Source: Solirubrobacter sp963724195
Lineage (GTDB): Bacteria; Actinomycetota; Thermoleophilia; Solirubrobacterales; Solirubrobacteraceae
Reading direction: 5' to 3'
DNA: 64,000 nt
Assembly: GCA_963724195.1 (NCBI GenBank)
Contig: CAVRTQ010000024.1
Span: 1-64,000 of the forward strand
The notes beneath the pieces were generated by a model that saw only the letters and a program-made list of their open reading frames with translations, was not told the DNA's origin and did not search any database. Positions 46,824 through 56,612 of the stretch are shown piece after piece. The position numbers and the translations under genes are program-made. How positions within the stretch are numbered: position 1 is the stretch's first letter; each line of letters begins with the position of its first letter.

Positions 46824-48394
46824 CCGAGAATCCCCCTGGCTTCCTCGATGATCTGCTGCAAGTGATCCTCGCCCTTCAGGCTCTCCGCGTAGAGCTTGTA
46901 GATGTCCTCGGTGCCGGACGGGCGGGCCGCGAACCAGCCGCTGTCCGTCGTGACCTTCACGCCGCCGATGGCCGCGTCGTTGCCCGGCGCCTTCGTCAGC
47001 ACCGCCGTGATCTCGTCGCCCGCGAGCGTCTTCGCGGTGATGTCCTCCGGCTCGAGCTCGAGGAGCTTCGCCTTGCGCTCGGCGTCGATCGGCGAGTCCA
47101 CGCGCTTGTAGGCGGGCGCGCCGTGACGCTGGGTGAGCTCCTCGTAGTGCTGCCCCGGGTCCTTGCCGGTCTTGGCCGTGATCTCCGCGGCCAGCAGCGC
47201 GAGCAGGATGCCGTCCTTGTCGGTGGACCACGGCGTGCCGTCCTTGCGCAGGAACGACGCGCCGGCGCTCTCCTCCCCGCCGAAGCCGAGCGTGCCGTCG
47301 ATCAGCCCGTCCACGAACCACTTGAAGCCGACCGGCACCTCCACGAGCGTGCGCCCGAGGTCGTGGGCGACCAGGTCGATCATGGTCGAGGAGACCAGCG
47401 TCTTGCCGATCCCGACGTCCTGCCCCCAGTCGCGCGCGCCGCCGAACAGGTAGTGGATGGCGACCGCGAGGTAGTGGTTCGGGTTCAGCAGGCCGGCGCT
47501 CGGCGTGACGATGCCGTGACGGTCGGCGTCCGGGTCGCAGGCGACGGCGACGTCGAACTGGTCCTTGTATTCGATCAGACCGCTCATCACGTACGGCGAC
47601 GAGCAATCCATCCGGATCTTGCCGTCGTGGTCGAGCGGGACGAACCGGAACGTCGGGTCGACCTCCTCGCTGACCACCTCGAGGTTGAGCTGGTGGCGCT
47701 CGGCGATGGCCTTGAAGTACGCGACCGACGCGCCGCCCAGCGGGTGCGCGCCGATGTGGACGTTCGCCTCCCGGATGGCGTCGATGTCGATCACGTTGGG
47801 GAGGTCGTCGACGTACGCGGACACGTAGTCGTGCGGCGTGGTCTGGGCCGGGGCCGTCGCGATCCGGCGCGTCTCGCCCAGCAGCTCGTTGGCGACGCCC
47901 TCGATCGACTTCGTGATGTCGGTTCCGGCCGGGCCGCCGGACGGCGGGTTGTACTTGTAGCCGCCGTCCTCGGGCGGGTTGTGGCTCGGCGTGAGCACGA
48001 TCCCGTCGCTGCCGGGGTGCGTGAGGATCGCGTGGCTGAGGGCGGGCGTCGGCGTGTAGCCCTCGTCGGCGTCGACGCGGACGTCGAGGCCGTGGGAGGA
48101 GAAGACGCTCACCGCCGTGTGGAACGCGGGCTCCGACAGCGCGTGCGTGTCGCGCGCGACGAACAACGGCCCGGTGATCCCCGCCGCTTTTCGGTGCCTC
48201 GCGATCGCCTCGCTGATGGCCAGGACGTGGGCTTCGGTGAACGTGCCCTTGAGCGAGGTGCCGCGGTGGCCGGACGTCCCGAAGGACACGGGGCCGGTCG
48301 GTTTGCGGCGATAGGCCGCGTGCAACTCTTCGAGATCGACGAGCTGGGACGGGTCTGGACGGGTGCCGGCGGAGGGGCTCACGCGGCGAACCAT
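46820..48394 (-). CDS. pgm: Phosphoglucomutase (alpha-D-glucose specific)
   Basis: An intact 524-residue alpha-phosphohexomutase interconverting glucose-1-P and glucose-6-P. FGTSGHRGTSLKGTF is the N-terminal motif, LTPSHNPPEDGGYKYNPPSG carries the phospho-Ser, ACDPDADRHG binds Mg, FGGEESAGASF is the sugar loop and ARPSGTEDIYK binds phosphate. ATG 48394 (MVRRVSPSAG) is chosen; upstream codons in frame would overlap the divergent WS/DGAT start. It supplies glucose-1-P to glgC, with which it is ATGA-coupled: a pgm-glgC-glgA glycogen unit. Confidence 0.95.
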   Translation of the reverse strand: MVRRVSPSAGTRPDPSQLVDLEELHAAYRRKPTGPVSFGTSGHRGTSLKGTFTEAHVLAISEAIARHRKAAGITGPLFVARDTHALSEPAFHTAVSVFSSHGLDVRVDADEGYTPTPALSHAILTHPGSDGIVLTPSHNPPEDGGYKYNPPSGGPAGTDITKSIEGVANELLGETRRIATAPAQTTPHDYVSAYVDDLPNVIDIDAIREANVHIGAHPLGGASVAYFKAIAERHQLNLEVVSEEVDPTFRFVPLDHDGKIRMDCSSPYVMSGLIEYKDQFDVAVACDPDADRHGIVTPSAGLLNPNHYLAVAIHYLFGGARDWGQDVGIGKTLVSSTMIDLVAHDLGRTLVEVPVGFKWFVDGLIDGTLGFGGEESAGASFLRKDGTPWSTDKDGILLALLAAEITAKTGKDPGQHYEELTQRHGAPAYKRVDSPIDAERKAKLLELEPEDITAKTLAGDEITAVLTKAPGNDAAIGGVKVTTDSGWFAARPSGTEDIYKLYAESLKGEDHLQQIIEEARGILG

Positions 48395-48420
48395 TGCACT
48401 TGCGGCAGTAAGGTGCGCGC

Positions 48421-49839
48421 ATGCGGCAGTTGACGAGCCTCGATGCGCAGTTCCTCGCGTTGGAAAACGCACACCAGACGGGGCACGTCGGCAGTCTGGC
48501 CATGCTCGACCCGTCCACCGCGCCCGGCGGTTCGTTCGGGTGCGGTGAGGTCACGCGGCTCATCTCCGAGCGCGGCACCCAGCTCCCGCCGCTGCGGTGG
48601 CGGCTCGCCGAGGTGCCGCTCGGGCTCGATCACCCGTACTGGGTCGAGGAGGCCGAGATCGACCTCGGCTACCACGTGCGCGAGATGGCGCTCGCGTCGC
48701 CGGGCACGGACCAGCAGCTCGCCGACCAGGTGGCGCGGATCATGGCGCGGCCGCTGGACCGCGCGCGGCCGCTGTGGGAGCTGTACGTGATCGAAGGGCA
48801 CGAGTCCGGGCTCGTGGCCGTGCTGACGAAGATCCATCACGCCGTGATCGACGGTCTCAGCGGCGCCGAGATCATGGCGCTGCTGCTGGACCTCACGCCC
48901 GAGGGCCGCGAGGTGGAGCCGCCCGACGAGGATCTCGCGGATCCGGCGCCGTCCACGACGCAGATGCTCGGGCTCGGGCTGATGGGCCTGCCGCGCTACC
49001 CGTTCCGGATGCTCAAGGCCATCCCGAAGGCGATCCCGAACCTCGACCAGACGGCGTTCGGCGTCTTCCCGGGCATGGGCACCGTGTCGCGCGTGGCCGC
49101 CAAGTTCGTGCGCGACGGCGTGGACCGGCCGGATCTCGTGGCGCCGAAGACGAAGTTCAGCGGACGGATCTCGCCGCACCGGCGGTTCGCGTTCGGGCAG
49201 CTCCAGCTCGACGACTTCAAAGCGGCGAAGAACAAGCACGGGACGACCGTCAACGACGTCGTGGTGAGCGTGGTCGCCGGCGCGGTGCGGCGATGGTTGA
49301 TCGAGCACGATGACCTCCCGGACGTGCCGCTCGTCGCGCAGGTGCCGGTGAGCGTGCGCACCGGCGACCAGTTCGGCACCTACGGCAACCGGATCCTGCT
49401 GATGGCGGCGCCGCTGTACACCGACGTCGAGGACCCCGCCGAGCGGCTGCAGCGCACGCACGAGGCGCTGTCGGACATGAAGGAGCGGCGCGGCGCGCTG
49501 CCCGCGATGCTGCTCCAGGACGCGAACAACTTCATCCCGCCCGCGGTCTTCGCCCGGGCGGCGCGGCTGACGTTCGCGTTCTCGACGTTCCGGGCGGGGC
49601 GCAGCGCGTGGAACATGGTCATCTCCAACGTGCCCGGCCCGCAGTTCCCGCTGTACATGGCCGGGGCCAAGCTGATCGCCAACTATCCGGTGTCGGTCAT
49701 CCTCGACGGCATGGGGCTCAACATCACGGTGATGAGCTACATGGGGCACATGGACTTCGGGATCGTCGCCGACCGCGACCAGATGCCCGACGTGGACACG
49801 CTGCTGGACTACATGCGCGAGGAGCTGGCGGCGCTATGA
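48421..49839 (+). CDS. Wax ester synthase/diacylglycerol acyltransferase (WS/DGAT)
   Basis: An intact 472-residue acyltransferase that joins acyl-CoA to diacylglycerol or fatty alcohols, making storage lipids. LTSLDAQFLALENAHQTGHV is the N-terminal signature. KIHHAVIDGLSG holds the catalytic HHxxxDG, NDVVVSVVAGAVRRWL and VPVSVRTGDQFGTYGNRI lie in the second half, and NMVISNVPGPQFPLYMAGAK completes the set. It lies near FAS-I in the same window. Its stop overlaps the start of tryptophan dioxygenase (ATGA). Confidence 0.9.
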   Translation: MRQLTSLDAQFLALENAHQTGHVGSLAMLDPSTAPGGSFGCGEVTRLISERGTQLPPLRWRLAEVPLGLDHPYWVEEAEIDLGYHVREMALASPGTDQQLADQVARIMARPLDRARPLWELYVIEGHESGLVAVLTKIHHAVIDGLSGAEIMALLLDLTPEGREVEPPDEDLADPAPSTTQMLGLGLMGLPRYPFRMLKAIPKAIPNLDQTAFGVFPGMGTVSRVAAKFVRDGVDRPDLVAPKTKFSGRISPHRRFAFGQLQLDDFKAAKNKHGTTVNDVVVSVVAGAVRRWLIEHDDLPDVPLVAQVPVSVRTGDQFGTYGNRILLMAAPLYTDVEDPAERLQRTHEALSDMKERRGALPAMLLQDANNFIPPAVFARAARLTFAFSTFRAGRSAWNMVISNVPGPQFPLYMAGAKLIANYPVSVILDGMGLNITVMSYMGHMDFGIVADRDQMPDVDTLLDYMREELAAL

Positions 49840-50687
49840 GCTCCGACAATCTGCGCGAGGTCGAGGCGGGCGTCACCCGCGACCTGCGCGACCGCCAGAC
49901 CTACGCCGGCTATCTGCACCTGGACCGGCTGCTCTCGGCCCAGGTCCCGCTCAGTGAGCCCGAGCACCACGACGAGCTGCTGTTCATCGTCCAGCACCAG
50001 ACCAGCGAGCTGTGGATGCGGCTGATCATCCACGAGCTGGACGCGGTGCTCACGGCGCTGTCGATCGACGATCTCGGGCCCGCGCAGAAGGGCCTGGCGC
50101 GGGTCAAGCAGATCCAGCGCCAGCTGTTCGAGCAGTGGGGCGTGCTGGCGACGCTCACGCCGTCCGAGTACGTGAAGTTCCGCGACGTGCTCGGGCCCGC
50201 GAGCGGGTTCCAGTCGCTGCAGTACCGGATCATCGAGTTCCAGCTCGGCAACAAGAACCGGCAGATGCTCGCCGTCTTCGCCCACGCCCCGGAAGAGCAC
50301 GCGCGGCTCACGACGGTCCTGGAAGCACCTTCGCTCTACGACGAGTTCCTGCGCCACCTCGCGCGGCGCGACTACCCGGTGCCCGCGGACCTGCTGGACC
50401 GCGACTTCTCCGAGCCGCACCGCCGCCGCGAGGACCTCCTGCCCGTGTTCAAGGCCATCTACGACGCGCCCAAGCGCGACTGGGAGACCTACGAGATGTG
50501 CGAGGCGCTCGTGGACGTCGAGGAGAGCTTCCAGCTCTGGCGCTTCCGGCACATGAAGACCGTGCAGCGGATCATCGGCTACAAGCGCGGCACCGGCGGG
50601 TCCAGCGGGGTCGGGTTCCTCCGCGCCGCGCTGGACCTGACGTTCTTCCCCGAGCTGCTGGACGTCAGGACGGAGATCGGGCGCTGA
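49836..50687 (+). CDS. kynA: Tryptophan 2,3-dioxygenase
   Basis: An intact 283-residue haem enzyme that opens the indole ring of L-Trp to N-formylkynurenine. It has TYAGYLHLDRLLSAQVPLSE then HHDELLFIVQHQTSELWMRL (distal His and substrate contacts), ASGFQSLQYRIIEFQLGNK, and FRHMKTVQRIIGYKRGTGGS with the proximal haem His and substrate-binding GTGGS. It is coupled to WS/DGAT upstream, an odd pairing. No kynureninase or formamidase is obvious nearby, though the convergent alpha/beta hydrolase could be considered. Confidence 0.95.
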   Translation: MSSDNLREVEAGVTRDLRDRQTYAGYLHLDRLLSAQVPLSEPEHHDELLFIVQHQTSELWMRLIIHELDAVLTALSIDDLGPAQKGLARVKQIQRQLFEQWGVLATLTPSEYVKFRDVLGPASGFQSLQYRIIEFQLGNKNRQMLAVFAHAPEEHARLTTVLEAPSLYDEFLRHLARRDYPVPADLLDRDFSEPHRRREDLLPVFKAIYDAPKRDWETYEMCEALVDVEESFQLWRFRHMKTVQRIIGYKRGTGGSSGVGFLRAALDLTFFPELLDVRTEIGR

Positions 50688-51474
50688 AGAAGCGGCCGAG
50701 GGCGTCGCCGACCGCCCGGTGGTCGTTCTCCATCGGGATGTGGCCGGCGTTCGGGATGCGGATGAGCTCCGTGTTGGGCTCGGTCGCCGCGAAGCGCTCG
50801 GCGTAGGTGATGGGCTGGAACGGGTCGTCCTCGCCCCAGACGAGGAGCTTGGGCACGGATGACTGCACGAGCTGGTTCGTGTACTTGGAGTCGGCGGCAC
50901 CGGCGAGGGCGAGCCACGACTGCGCCTTCTCCGGGTCGTGCCACGGGGAGAGGTAGTCGGCCAGCTCGCGCTCCTCGGACATGCGGCCGAACGCGACGTA
51001 CAAGGCGCGCTTGCGCCACTCGACCAGCTCCTCGACGGTGACCGCCGCGGCCACCTCGGGGTCGCGGAACCGCTTGACGCCGTCGACGGGCCACGAGTCG
51101 TAGGTCACGGAGTTCACCAGCGCGAACCGGGGCACGGTGCGCCGGCCGTGCGCGGCCAGGTGCTGGGTGACCGCACCGCCGATGTCGTGGCCGGCGACGA
51201 GCAGCTCGTCGCCCGCGCCCAGCGCGTCCGCGAAGCGCTCGACCCACGTGGCGAGCGCCGGCACCGTGGCCGTCTCGAGCGTGAGCCGCCCGCCGGAGCG
51301 GCCCGCACCCGGGAAGTCCACGGCGACCGCGCGCACGCCGTGCTTGGCGACCGCAGGCATGATCGGCGCCCACACGCGGCTCCAGTAGGTGCCGTGGAGC
51401 AGCAGCACCAGCGGGCCCTCGCCCGCGGACAGGAAGCTGATCGGGATGCCGTCGACGGTGATCTCGGAGCGCAT
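50665..51474 (-). CDS. Alpha/beta hydrolase, dehalogenase/epoxide-hydrolase type
   Basis: About 269 residues. LLHGTYWSRVWAPIM is the oxyanion region. The nucleophile elbow is VAGHDIGGAV, with Asp rather than Ser, as in haloalkane dehalogenases and epoxide hydrolases. GEDDPFQP carries the acid and NAGHIPMEN the catalytic His. Substrate unknown. ATG 51474 (MRSEITVDG) fits the family start better than upstream ATG 51510. Its 3' end overlaps kynA by 23 bp on the opposite strand. Confidence 0.85.
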   Translation of the reverse strand: MRSEITVDGIPISFLSAGEGPLVLLLHGTYWSRVWAPIMPAVAKHGVRAVAVDFPGAGRSGGRLTLETATVPALATWVERFADALGAGDELLVAGHDIGGAVTQHLAAHGRRTVPRFALVNSVTYDSWPVDGVKRFRDPEVAAAVTVEELVEWRKRALYVAFGRMSEERELADYLSPWHDPEKAQSWLALAGAADSKYTNQLVQSSVPKLLVWGEDDPFQPITYAERFAATEPNTELIRIPNAGHIPMENDHRAVGDALGRFFSARSPS

Positions 51475-51592
51475 CCCGGCAGCCTTGCGTGTGGCGCGGC
51501 GGATGTACAACGACCGTTCGTGGCCTCACGATCACGCATGCTGATCACGACCTCCGGGCACGAACGTGGGTGTCTATTCGGGAGGCTGGACC

Positions 51593-52828
51593 ATGCGGGT
51601 ATTGCGTTCACTGGCGGCCGCGCTCGTCGCGTTCGCGCTGTTGGCCGGGACGGCGGAGGCGAACGCGCCGGGGGTCGAGCGGGCCGACCTGGTCACGCAC
51701 GTGTTCCCGGAGACCGGGCACCGCGTCGTGGCCGTCGCGCTGCGGTACGACGAGCCGGTGTCCGTGCGGCGGGCCGCACCGACGGCCTTCAGCGTCACGG
51801 CGACGATCGACGGCGTCACCGCACCGCGCACCGTGAAGGACGTACGCGGCGAGGGTGGCGCACTGATCCTGGAGCTCGACGCCGCGGACGCGAACGCCGG
51901 CGTCAACGGCAACAGCGCCGACGGCGCCACGGCGCCGCGCAACCTGGTCGGCGCGTACACGATCACGCAGACCGCCCCGATCCGGGGCCTGGAGACGCTG
52001 CCCTACTCGCTCGAGAACGACGGCGTGGTCAACCCGGTCGTCGACCGCTTCGAGCGCCGGTCGTTCACCGACGCCGCCGGGACGCGGCTCGCGTTCCGGC
52101 TCTATCGGCCGAAGCCGTCCCGTGGGCGCGTGCCGCTGGTGCTCGTCCTGCACGGCGGCGGCGAGACCGGCTCGCCGCAGGTCACGCCCGCCAACACGAC
52201 CAACATCACGGCGAACCGCAGCGCGATCGTGTGGGCGACGCGGCGCGAGCAGGCGTACGTCGTCGCGCCGCAGCTGCCGGGGCGGCAGTCGCAGTGGACG
52301 GAGCCCGCCATCCAGGCGAACGTGATGGCGCTGGTCGACCGGCTCGCCGAGCGGTACCCGATCGACCGTGACCGGATCTACCTCACCGGGCTCTCCCGCG
52401 GGGCGCGCGGCGCGATCGAGTTCCTGGCCAACTACCCGACGACGTTCGCGGGCGCCCTGCTCGCCGCCGCGCGGGCGGAGAACGACGACGTCTCCGAGGT
52501 GGCGAAGTTCGCGCACGTGCCGATCTGGTTCACGCACGCCGCCGACGACCCGATCGTCCCGTACCAGGGGAGCGTCGACCTCGCGAACGCCTTGGAGGCG
52601 GCCGGCACGCGCGTCGTCCGTGGCGAGTGGGCGGGCAACAACTCGGCCGGCCCGGAGCAGGATCGCGCCGCCGAAACGGCGGCCCGACGCCTGCTGCAGC
52701 GCGCCCGCGGCGCCTCGCTGTTCACGACCTACACGCCGGGCACCGTCGCCGTCAACCCCCACTTCTCGTGGGGGCCGACGTACGAGACGGACGTGATGCT
52801 CGACTGGCTGTTCGCTACTTCAAGGTGA
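51593..52828 (+). CDS. Secreted esterase/PHB-depolymerase-like hydrolase
   Basis: About 411 residues with a signal peptide (MRVLRSLAAALVAFALLAGT, cleaved after AEA). An N-terminal beta-rich domain (residues 35-165) is followed by an alpha/beta hydrolase domain: LVLVLHGGGETGS (oxyanion), YLTGLSRGARGAIEF (GxSxG nucleophile), THAADDPIVPYQG (acid) and NPHFSWGPTYETDVMLDWLF (His). It matches the secreted feruloyl esterase/poly(3-hydroxybutyrate) depolymerase group. Substrate unknown. The stop overlaps the convergent cupredoxin gene by 14 bp. Confidence 0.8.
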   Translation: MRVLRSLAAALVAFALLAGTAEANAPGVERADLVTHVFPETGHRVVAVALRYDEPVSVRRAAPTAFSVTATIDGVTAPRTVKDVRGEGGALILELDAADANAGVNGNSADGATAPRNLVGAYTITQTAPIRGLETLPYSLENDGVVNPVVDRFERRSFTDAAGTRLAFRLYRPKPSRGRVPLVLVLHGGGETGSPQVTPANTTNITANRSAIVWATRREQAYVVAPQLPGRQSQWTEPAIQANVMALVDRLAERYPIDRDRIYLTGLSRGARGAIEFLANYPTTFAGALLAAARAENDDVSEVAKFAHVPIWFTHAADDPIVPYQGSVDLANALEAAGTRVVRGEWAGNNSAGPEQDRAAETAARRLLQRARGASLFTTYTPGTVAVNPHFSWGPTYETDVMLDWLFATSR

Positions 52829-54157
52829 CGCTGACCGTGGACTTGGCGCTGCCCACGGTGAGGGTGAGCGAGGTGCTCAGCGCCTTCTTCTGACGTTTGA
52901 GCGCCTTCTTGGCCGCGGACGTCGGCTTGAGCGTGGTCGCGAGCTTGCCACCGGTGCACTTCGTGGTGCCGGTGGCGAGCGTCGTGCCCTTGAGCTTGAG
53001 CTTCTTCGCGTTCGCCTTCGAGAGCGCGAGCGTGACCTTGCCCGAGACCCCGGACGTGCACTTGCCGCTGACCTTCAGCCCGCTCTTGACGAACGTCTTG
53101 AGCTTCGTGGTCTTCGGCTTGTCGAGGCTGGCCGTCGGCATGGCCTGAGGCACCGGCGTGGGCACGACCGTCGCCGCCGGTGTGGCCGTCGCGGCGGCCG
53201 GCGGGCCGGGCGTCGCCGTGGCGGTCGGGGTCGCGTCGCCGTCGCCGTCGGGATCGTCGCCGTCGCGGTCGACGACGATCGAGCCCGTCATCGTCCGGCG
53301 TGGCACGATAGCACACGAACGGTCGTACGTCCCGGGCTGGTCGAACCGGCACGAACCCTGCCCAGGGATCCGCCGGAAGTCGGTTGAGCGGCGGCGCGGC
53401 TTGCCGGCGTCAGGCCCCGCCGTCTGGGTGCAAGCCGTCGGCTTGCGCGCCGTTGAAGACGCACGTTGTGGATCTCGGTGCCCGCGCCGGTCGGGAACGC
53501 GAAGTTCACCGTCGAGCCTGCTGGAACCGTGACGCTGTTGTCCGGCGGGTCGCTGCTGCGCGCCGTCCTGGAACCAGTTGCGCGTCAGGGCACCGAAGTC
53601 GTCGCGGGCGACGATCGCCGGCGCCGGGCGGCGCCGTCACGACCGTGGGCGTCGCCGTCGGCGTGGCGGTCGGCGTCGCCGTCGGCGTGGCGGTCGGCGT
53701 CGCCGTCGGCGTGCGCGCGTCGGCGTCGGCGTCGGCGTGGGCGTCGGCCGGTCCGACCACGACCGTCGCCCTCCATCACCGCCGTGCGCGATCGCACAAG
53801 AACGTGTACGTGCCGGGGACGTTGAACGTGCACTCGCCCGACCCAGGCCCGGACGGGTACGCGGGCAGCGGCGCGGTCGCGGACCCGGCCGACGCCCTCG
53901 GTCTGGCGGTGCACGAGCGTCGGCGCCTCGCTGGTGAACCGCACGTTGTGCGGACGTTGCCGCTCGCGGAACGTCGAAGCTGACGGTCGACGCCGGCCGG
54001 CGACCGTCACGCTGTTGTCACCGGACAGGCCCCGCGGCGTCCTGGAAGTAAGTTCGTCGCCCACGATGAACGCCGCGGCCGGCACGGCCGGCTTCAGCTC
54101 TCGCCCCACGCGAACGTGGGAACGAACACTGCGACCACCATGGCGCTGACGAGCCAT
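52815..54157 (-). CDS. Secreted two-domain cupredoxin protein (several frameshifts)
   Basis: Heavily broken, but homologous parts are clear. A signal segment (LVSAMVVAVFVPTFAWGE) follows ATG 54157, which has AGGAGG upstream. Domain 1 has FIVGDELTSR, PHNVRFTSEAPT and CTFNVPGTYTFLC. A long (Thr-Pro-Ala) linker precedes domain 2 (TRNWFQDGA, TVNFAFPTGAGTEIHNV, CRFDQPGTYDRSC). The C-terminal basic domain (KTFVKSGLKVSGKCTSGVSG, ending TVSVTLK) is shared with the protein at 56612. HNV and FLC-type motifs are type 1 copper ligands. At least five indels lie between 53300 and 54150, so either the gene is decaying or sequence quality is worst here. Confidence 0.6.
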
Positions 54158-54281
54158 GGCAGAGACTCTCCTCCTGCGGCGATTCACGGGACCCCCTCCC
54201 GGAAGGACAGACTCCCGTCAGCGTAGCTCGCTTTTGCCCGTATGCTGCGCAAAAGCTGGTCAGTTCGCGAACCTGGCGCGT

Positions 54282-55142
54282 CTAAGGCTTGAAGTCGATC
54301 CAGGCCGCGCTGATGGGTGAGTCGAGGTCCACGCCGTCGGTCGCCCAGGCCTGGAGCCGGTACCGCGCCGCCTTGGTCTGCAGGCGCTTGGGCAGGTTGA
54401 CGTTGATGTTGAGCTTGCCCGGGGCCTCGACCGCGACGCGCTTGGTGGCGACGATCTTCTTGCCCTTCTTGAGGCGCACGGTGACGACCACGGGCTCCTC
54501 GACCTCGACCCGGGCGCGCGCGCCCTTCTCGGTCGGTGTGGCCTTGAGCAGCTCGAGCGTGGGCGGGATGTTGTCGCCCTCTTCGAACACCGTCGGCGCC
54601 GTCGTGTCGTTGACCAGCGCGTTCGGGTCGGGCGGCTCCTCGCCGGTCTCCCACGGCTTGCCCGGGTCCACGGGCGGGCCTGGATCGGCCGTGCCGACGT
54701 TGACCACGCCGTTCATGCCGCCCGGCGTCAGGCCACCGTGGATGGAGCAGTAGAACTGGTAGGCGCCCGCCGTGTCCATGACCGCGCTCGCGGTGGGCAC
54801 CTCGTAGGAGGCGCCGAGCCGGGTGCCGGGCGCAGACGTGCCGGGCGGGACGAGCCAGATGTCGTGCACGGCCGCGTTCGCGTTGCCCGGCTGCGTCAGC
54901 CGCCACGTGACCGTGTCGCCGACCTGCGCCGGCAGCGTCGCCGGCCACCACACGGTGCGGAAGGACGGCGAGTCGTAGGCCTGGACGAAGCGCGTGACCG
55001 CGGCCTCGGCCGCGGAAGGCGCCAGCGCGAACGCGACCAGCGTCGCGATGAGCAGTCGCAGCCAGGAGATCCGCGAAGCGATCTCCAAGCCGAAGTGAGC
55101 ACGCCCCGGCGAAGCCGGCCGCGCGCACGAAGCGCCGCTCAT
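54282..55142 (-). CDS. Secreted plastocyanin-like cupredoxin with C-terminal domain
   Basis: An intact 286-residue protein. The signal segment is ISWLRLLIATLVAFALAPSA. The cupredoxin domain (residues 50-150) has VGDTVTWRL, VHDIWLVPP (first Cu His), YQFYCSIHGGLTPGGMNGVV (Cys, His and Met ligands), giving a complete type 1 copper site. A Pro-rich linker leads to a C-terminal Ig-like domain (PPTLELLKATPTEKGARARV) ending in SAAWIDFKP. It probably shuttles electrons outside the membrane. The start overlaps the multicopper oxidase stop (ATGA), so the oxidase is the likely electron acceptor or partner. Confidence 0.85.
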   Translation of the reverse strand: MSGASCARPASPGRAHFGLEIASRISWLRLLIATLVAFALAPSAAEAAVTRFVQAYDSPSFRTVWWPATLPAQVGDTVTWRLTQPGNANAAVHDIWLVPPGTSAPGTRLGASYEVPTASAVMDTAGAYQFYCSIHGGLTPGGMNGVVNVGTADPGPPVDPGKPWETGEEPPDPNALVNDTTAPTVFEEGDNIPPTLELLKATPTEKGARARVEVEEPVVVTVRLKKGKKIVATKRVAVEAPGKLNINVNLPKRLQTKAARYRLQAWATDGVDLDSPISAAWIDFKP

Positions 55143-56612
55143 GCCACGACCTCCATCTGCCCCATCATCGACATGTCGCCGTGCTCGGCGGCGTGGCAGT
55201 GGAACACGTACAGGCCCTGCGAAGTAGTCGAAGTACGGCCGCACGACGACGGTCTCGTTCGGATACACCGCGACCGTGTCCTTCCACCCCCGGTCGCCCG
55301 GATGCGGCGCTTTGCCGTTCATGCTGACGATCTTGAAGTGGTAGCCGTGCATGTGCATCGGGTGCGTGCGGTTGGACAGGTTGCGCCACGTCCACAGCTC
55401 GGTGGAGCCCTGGCGCGGACGGCAGTCGATCCGCATCTCGCTGAACCCGCCGCCGCCGATCTGCCACACCGACGCGCCGCCGGCCAGGCCCTGGAAGGTC
55501 AGCGGCCAGGAGCGCTCGGCGTTGACCTCCGGCAGCTCCTCCTCCTCGCGCATCAGCTTCGGGATGCGCGCTTCCTCGGCGGACCCCCGCACCACGTCGA
55601 AGCGCATCACCGCGCTGGTCGACGGCTCGCCGCCCTGGTTGTGCAGGATGACCTTCGAGCCGACGCCGAACTGGCGGAAGTCGACGATCACGTCGACGCG
55701 CTCGGCCGGCTCCATCGGGATCTCCTTGCGCCGCACGGGCGCGGGGAGCAGGCCGCCGTCGGAGCCGATCTGGATCATGTCGCGCCCGTTGCCGAGCTTG
55801 AGCATGTAGGCGCGCGCGTTGGACGCGTTGAGGAAGCGCAGGCGGTAGAGCCGCCGCTCGACCTGCATCCGCGGCGCGACGGCGCCGTTGACCAGGATCG
55901 TGTCGCCGCGGAAGCCGCGATCCAGATCCAGCCGGTAGCGGAACGAGCCGTCCTTGTTGAACGAGCGGTCCGTGATCATCAGCGGCACGTCGTAATCGCC
56001 CTGCGGCAGGTCCAGGTGCTTGTCGTCCGGGTCCTCGAGCAGGTAGAACGCCGCGAGCCCGGCGAACAGCGTCTGGGCCGTCTCACCGTGCGCGTGGTCG
56101 TGGTACCAGAGCGTCGACGAGTGCGCGACGTTCGGGTACTTGTACAGCCGCTCCTCGCCCGCGGGGATCGCGTCGTGCGGGTGCCCGTCGAACTGCGGCA
56201 GCGTGACGCCACCGTGCAGGTGCACGTTCAGCGAACGGCCGCTCTGGTTGCGCTGCAGGACCTGGACCTCGCGGCCGCGCCGGGCCTTGATCGTCGGCCC
56301 CGGGAAGCTCCCGTTGTAGCCGAGGATCGGGGTCTGCAGGCCGGGCAGGATGTCCGCCGTCCCGGGCTGCATGGTGAGGACGTACTCCTCGAGCTTCTTG
56401 GTCGCGTTGACCGGCCGCGCGACCGCCGGGATCGGCAGATCGCGCTGGAACGGCTCGAACGGGCTCGCGAGCTGCGAGCGCAGGTTCGCGCTCGTCTTGC
56501 CGCGCGCAGCCGTCGCACGCTTGTCGAAGTCGAAGGAGCAGACCAGGGCGAGGGCGCCGGCGCTGTGGTAGAGCGCCGACCGCCGGGTCATTCCGTCACG
56601 TTCCCAGTCCAT
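55139..56612 (-). CDS. Multicopper oxidase, laccase/CotA/bilirubin-oxidase-like (one frameshift)
   Basis: About 490 residues with a twin-arginine-type signal (MTRRSALYHSAGALALV). Four copper motifs are present: NVHLHGG, TLWYHDHAHG, THPMHMHGYHF and, after removing one G near 55218, LYVFHCHAAEHGDMSMMGQM. The last holds the type 1 Cys-His-Met and type 3 His ligands. It couples one-electron oxidation of an outer substrate (metal, phenol or cupredoxin) to O2 reduction. The start overlaps the upstream cupredoxin stop (TGATG) and the stop overlaps the downstream cupredoxin start. Tat export fits folding with copper in the cytoplasm. Confidence 0.9.
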
